A stretch of 64,000 bases of DNA, taken from the NCBI RefSeq assembly GCF_025905425.1, contig NZ_CP109603.1, forward strand, positions 2,392,001 through 2,456,000, written 5' to 3'. The DNA is from Pseudomonas putida. Lineage in GTDB: Bacteria; Pseudomonadota; Gammaproteobacteria; Pseudomonadales; Pseudomonadaceae. The translations under genes were made by a program, and so were the position numbers. The stretch's first letter is position 1. The number at the start of each line of letters is the position of its first letter. Shown piece after piece: positions 60,868 to 64,000 of this stretch. The notes beneath the pieces are model-generated. The model was not told the DNA's origin, did not search any database, and saw only the letters and a program-made list of their open reading frames with translations.

Positions 60868-62124
60868 ATGCGCCCTTCATCGAGCAAAACCCATCGCGAA
60901 CTTATTGAATCACGCCAACCTGGTTTTGGCATGAATGGCGCGTTGTACAGCCGCCAGGATATCTTCGACACCGACATGGAGATTTTCTTCAACCAGCATT
61001 GGATACAGGTTGCCGTTACTGCCGATGTCGATGAGCCCGGTGACGTCTACACCGTGGACATCGGCAAATCGTCGGTGCTGATCCTGCGCGACGATGATGA
61101 ACAGATCCGCGCGTACCGCAATGTGTGCCGCCACCGTGGCGCGCGCCTGAAGGAAGCGGGCAAATCCACCGTGGGCATGCTGGTGTGCCCCTACCACCAA
61201 TGGACCTACGACCTGGACGGCAGCCTCAAGCATGCCAGCCACATGGGCAAGGGCTTCGACCCCAAGTGCCGCAGCCTGATCTCGGTGCATTGCAAGGTCA
61301 TCGGTACTCATGTGCTGGTGTGCCTGGGCGATAACCCGCCCGAAGACATCAACGACCTCGAAGCGGTGATGGGGCCACGCTTCGAGCCGTTCGACCTGAC
61401 CAATACCCGCATTGCCTACGAACTCGACTACATCGAGAACGGCAACTGGAAGCTGGTGATGGAAAACAACCGTGAGTGCTACCACTGCGCCGGCACCCAC
61501 CCGGAACTGATCGTGTCTTACCAGTCCGAAGACCTTGGCGTCAGCCTGGAAGAAATGAGCGACGAGGCCCGCGCCTCGTACGATGCCTATCAAATTCGCA
61601 AAGCCGGTATCGAGGGCGACTGGGCCGAATCGGGCCTCCTGTACGAGACTGTGGAGCACTTGCAGGATAACGCGCCCACGCAGTTCCGTACCCAGCGCAT
61701 GATCATTGCTGGCGCTGGCGAATCACAGACGCTCGACACCAAGGTTGCCTGCCGCAAGCTGTTGGGCAACTTGACCCGACGCGATTTGGGCGACACTCAC
61801 CTGTGGGGCAACAACGCCTGGGCTCATGTGATGAGCGACCACGCCATGATCAGCTGGATCATCCCGCTGTCGCCGGATCGCACACTGGTGCGTACCAAAT
61901 GGCTGGTGCACCGCGACGCCGTCGAAGGTGTCGATTACGACCTGCAGCGCTTGACCGAAGTCTGGGTCGCCACTACCCAGCAGGACGCCGCCCTGGTCGC
62001 CATCACCCACAGCGGCACCCAGGACCCGGCTTTCGTCCCAGGCCCCTACTCCACCTACACCGAGCCGTACGTCGACCAGTTCGCCCGCTGGTATACCTCG
62101 CGCCTCGCGGCACATGGGGTGTGA
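60868..62124 (+). CDS. Rieske oxygenase alpha subunit, betaine-demethylase (GbcA/Stc2) type
   Basis: 418 residues. The Rieske [2Fe-2S] site is YRNVCRHRGARLKEAG ... VCPYHQWTYDLDG (CxH, CxxH; about residues 84-115), and the mononuclear iron site lies in VMENNRECYHCAGTHPEL. The C-terminal block TKWLVHRDAVEGVDYD is characteristic of trimethylammonium demethylases such as GbcA (glycine betaine) and Stc2 (stachydrine), which open the N-methyl with oxygen and release formaldehyde. It differs enough from GbcA of P. aeruginosa that the substrate may be another betaine. A reductase and a BCCT betaine-type transporter follow. Confidence 0.8.
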   Translation: MRPSSSKTHRELIESRQPGFGMNGALYSRQDIFDTDMEIFFNQHWIQVAVTADVDEPGDVYTVDIGKSSVLILRDDDEQIRAYRNVCRHRGARLKEAGKSTVGMLVCPYHQWTYDLDGSLKHASHMGKGFDPKCRSLISVHCKVIGTHVLVCLGDNPPEDINDLEAVMGPRFEPFDLTNTRIAYELDYIENGNWKLVMENNRECYHCAGTHPELIVSYQSEDLGVSLEEMSDEARASYDAYQIRKAGIEGDWAESGLLYETVEHLQDNAPTQFRTQRMIIAGAGESQTLDTKVACRKLLGNLTRRDLGDTHLWGNNAWAHVMSDHAMISWIIPLSPDRTLVRTKWLVHRDAVEGVDYDLQRLTEVWVATTQQDAALVAITHSGTQDPAFVPGPYSTYTEPYVDQFARWYTSRLAAHGV

Positions 62125-62135
62125 AGGAGATGACC

Positions 62136-63279
62136 GTGCTCGAGAACATTGCCCAGAACACTGCCCAAAACATCGCCGGCCTGCGCGCCGACCAGCGCTT
62201 CACCGACACCGACCACTGGGCCGCCCATGGCGCCCAGTGGGCCAGCGGTGAAAGCAAACGCATCGAGTGCCTGAGCGTCGTGGACGAAACCCACGACGTG
62301 AAGACCTTCACCTTCCACAGCCCGGATTATTCCGCCCTCGCCTACGAGCCGGGGCAGTTTCTGACCGTGTCGCCGGTAATCGCCGGGGCTAGCGTGTCAC
62401 GCTGCTACACACTGTCCTCGACACCGACCCGCCCGTTCACCTTTTCCATTACGGTCAAACGGGTGCTGGGCGGTACGGTGTCCAATTGGTTGCACGACAA
62501 CCTGCGCCCAGGGCACGCGCTGGCCGCTTCTGGCCCGGCGGGGGTCTTTACCCCGGTGGCGGGCCCGGCGCGCAAGTTGCTGTACCTGTCGGCCGGCTCT
62601 GGCGTCACCCCGCTGATGGCGATGACCCGCGCCGCCGCCGACCTGCACGCCGACCTGGACATCGTTTTCGTGCACAGTGCGCGCACGCCCAAAGACATCA
62701 TCTTCCGCGATGAACTGGCGCGCCTGGAGCGCACCATGCCACGGCTGCGCACCTTGTTCTTCTGTGAAAGCACCGGTGACGAGCCGGACTGGCGCGGCCC
62801 GACCGGGCGCTTGTCGCTGGACGAACTGCAGCGCCAGATCCCCGACTTCAAGGAGCGGGCCGTGTTTACCTGTGGGCCCAAGGGCTACATGGAGGCCACC
62901 AAGGCATTATTGGCCAACGCAGGTTTCGACCTGGCCCGTTACCACCAGGAAAGCTTCGACATCAGCGCCGAGGCCGAGCCTGCAGCCCCCCCCCGTCGCG
63001 CCCGGCCAGGCCCTGGACAGCTTCACCGTGCGCCTGGCCCGCTCAGGCAAGGAATTCACCATGAGCGCCGACCAGACCGTACTGGCCGCCGCCAAGAAAG
63101 CCGGTGCCGTAGTCCCCTCCTCCTGCAGCCAAGGTGTATGCGGCACCTGCAAGACCGCGGTACTGCAAGGCAGCGTGGATATGAAGCACAACGGCGGTAT
63201 TCGCCAGCGTGAAATCGACAAGGGCCTGCGGCTGCTGTGTTGCAGCCGCCCGACTTCGGACCTGGTGATCGACCTCTGA
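62136..63279 (+). pseudogene. ferredoxin reductase partner (GbcB-like), frameshifted at a C9 run
   Basis: The AAGGAG box abuts the ATG at 62130 directly, so the GTG at 62136, six bases further, is the likely start. The N-terminal part has a FAD site (SRCYTLSSTPTRPF), an NAD site (LYLSAGSGVTPLMAM) and VFTCGPKGYM. After GCAGCC + C run (nine C, 62987-62995) the frame is lost, and the plant-type [2Fe-2S] ferredoxin domain (SSCSQGVCGTCKTAV, LLCCSRPTSDL) continues in another frame to TGA 63277-63279. With eight C the reading would be continuous (about 380 aa). The reductase passes electrons from NAD(P)H to the Rieske oxygenase. A homopolymer error or reversible slippage is more plausible than a dead gene. 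Confidence 0.8.
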
Positions 63280-63287
63280 CTTTCGAC

Positions 63288-63318
63288 AAGGACGCCCGGG
63301 TTTCGGGCGTCCTTTTTT
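63288..63318 (+). terminator. rho-independent terminator after the reductase
   Basis: AAGGACGCCCG and CGGGCGTCCTT form an 11-bp stem around a GGTTT loop, running into six T residues. It lies 9 bases after the reductase stop and separates it from the BCCT gene. Confidence 0.9.
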
Positions 63319-63350
63319 GCCGTCTAGCGAAAATAAAAAGGATATGGACG

Positions 63351-64000
63351 ATGCGTGCAAAACAAGGCCTTTTCAAAGGCCTGAACCCTATTGTGACGGT
63401 AGGGTCCCTCTCCATTGTGGTGGCTTTCGTGGTGCTCTGCGCCTCGCATGGCGACCAGGCGGCCGGTGTGTTCAAAGGGGCCTCGGACGCCATTCTCGAC
63501 CACCTCAAATGGTTCTACCTGGCCCTGGTCAGCGGCATCCTCGGGGTGTTGGTGTTCATCGCCTTCAGCCGCTTCGGCACCCTCAAGCTGGGCCGCCCCG
63601 ACGAAAAACCCGAGTTCAGCTTCGCCGCCTGGATCGCCATGCTGTTCAGTGCGGGCATGGGCGTTGGGCTGATCTTCTGGTCGGTTGCCGAACCTGTGCT
63701 GCACTACGCCAGCAACCCCTTCACGCCGGGGCTCACCGACCAAGCCGCGTCCATGGCCATGCGCATCACCCTGTTGCACTGGGGCCTGCACCCTTGGGCG
63801 ATCTTCACCGTGATTGGCCTGGGCCTGGCCTACTTCGCCTACCGTGAAGGGCTGCCGCTGGCCCTGCGCTCGATTCTCTACCCGATCATCGGTAACCGCA
63901 TCTACGGGCCGATCGGCCACACGGTGGACATCATTGGGGGCGCTGTCACCGCATTCGGGGTCTCGCAATCGCTGGGGCTGGGCGTTGAGCAGATCAACAT
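63351..64000 (+). CDS. BCCT-family (betaine/choline/carnitine) transporter, 3' part beyond window
   Basis: The frame is open from ATG 63351 (AAAAGGAT upstream) to the window edge, 216 codons seen. MRAKQGLFKGLNPIVTVGSL and further helices lead to the BCCT signature WIAMLFSAGMGVGLIFWSVA, then HWGLHPWAIFTVIGLGLAYF. These carriers import quaternary ammonium compounds. Placed directly after a betaine-demethylase-like oxygenase and reductase, it presumably brings in their substrate. A full BCCT protein is more than 500 residues, so about half or more is outside the window. Confidence 0.9.
   Translation, partial: MRAKQGLFKGLNPIVTVGSLSIVVAFVVLCASHGDQAAGVFKGASDAILDHLKWFYLALVSGILGVLVFIAFSRFGTLKLGRPDEKPEFSFAAWIAMLFSAGMGVGLIFWSVAEPVLHYASNPFTPGLTDQAASMAMRITLLHWGLHPWAIFTVIGLGLAYFAYREGLPLALRSILYPIIGNRIYGPIGHTVDIIGGAVTAFGVSQSLGLGVEQIN

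Overview
The window looks like the chromosome of a Pseudomonas of the P. putida type. The reasons are a class II HMG-CoA reductase/lyase pair that reads like the mevalonate-catabolic mvaAB genes of P. mevalonii, an OprD-type porin, a bacteriophytochrome, a PA0061/PA0062-type lipoprotein, and a REP-like palindrome of the kind common in P. putida. No tRNA or rRNA gene was seen.

Positions 1 to about 39.7 kb form an accessory island rich in defence-type genes. From left to right it holds: a truncated two-TM protein cut by the window edge (possibly SAVED-like); a truncated histidine kinase butted against a C-terminal fragment of class I fumarase; a TIR-like nucleotide-binding protein; a complete three-gene pPIWI-RE operon (REase-like protein, DinG-like helicase, pPIWI-RE protein); a YobI/KAP-like membrane P-loop NTPase with a small partner; two related metallophosphoesterase cassettes, each with small unknown proteins; an XRE regulator with a perfect 12-bp inverted repeat upstream; a MITE-like element; a Septu-like ATPase + HNH pair; and a Gabija-like pair (GajA intact, GajB frameshifted inside its Walker A motif). 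Next comes an AT-richer Tn7-like transposition module (DDE transposase, TniB ATPase, a second degenerate ATPase, TniQ, one unknown) with a candidate right end near 35.0 kb. The island ends with a two-gene pair: a Ycf46-like AAA+ protein with C-terminal LRV-like repeats, and a protein joining a PD-(D/E)xK-like nuclease signature to a glycine-zipper C-terminus. I cannot assign that last pair to a described system, and it is the best candidate here for something new.

From 39.7 kb onward the DNA is GC-rich and core-like: a histidine phosphatase, a thymidylate-kinase-like protein, a lipoprotein, and a MocR regulator divergent from a mevalonate-degradation cluster (mvaA, mvaB, a TctB/TctA-like transporter pair and a frameshifted porin). 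These are followed by an amino-acid permease, a WYL regulator, a bacteriophytochrome kinase with a fused receiver, a polar amino-acid ABC transporter next to a glutamylputrescine-oxidase-like flavoenzyme and an Lrp regulator, an MFS pump, and a Rieske oxygenase/reductase pair of the betaine-demethylase type followed by a BCCT transporter that runs off the right edge.

Three genes are broken by what looks like a single-base indel (gajB-like, porin, Rieske reductase). Two of these lie in GC or poly-C runs, so sequencing error must be excluded before they are called pseudogenes. Gene decay is also visible as fragments of fumarase, a LuxR-type regulator, a quinone oxidoreductase and a PepSY protein.
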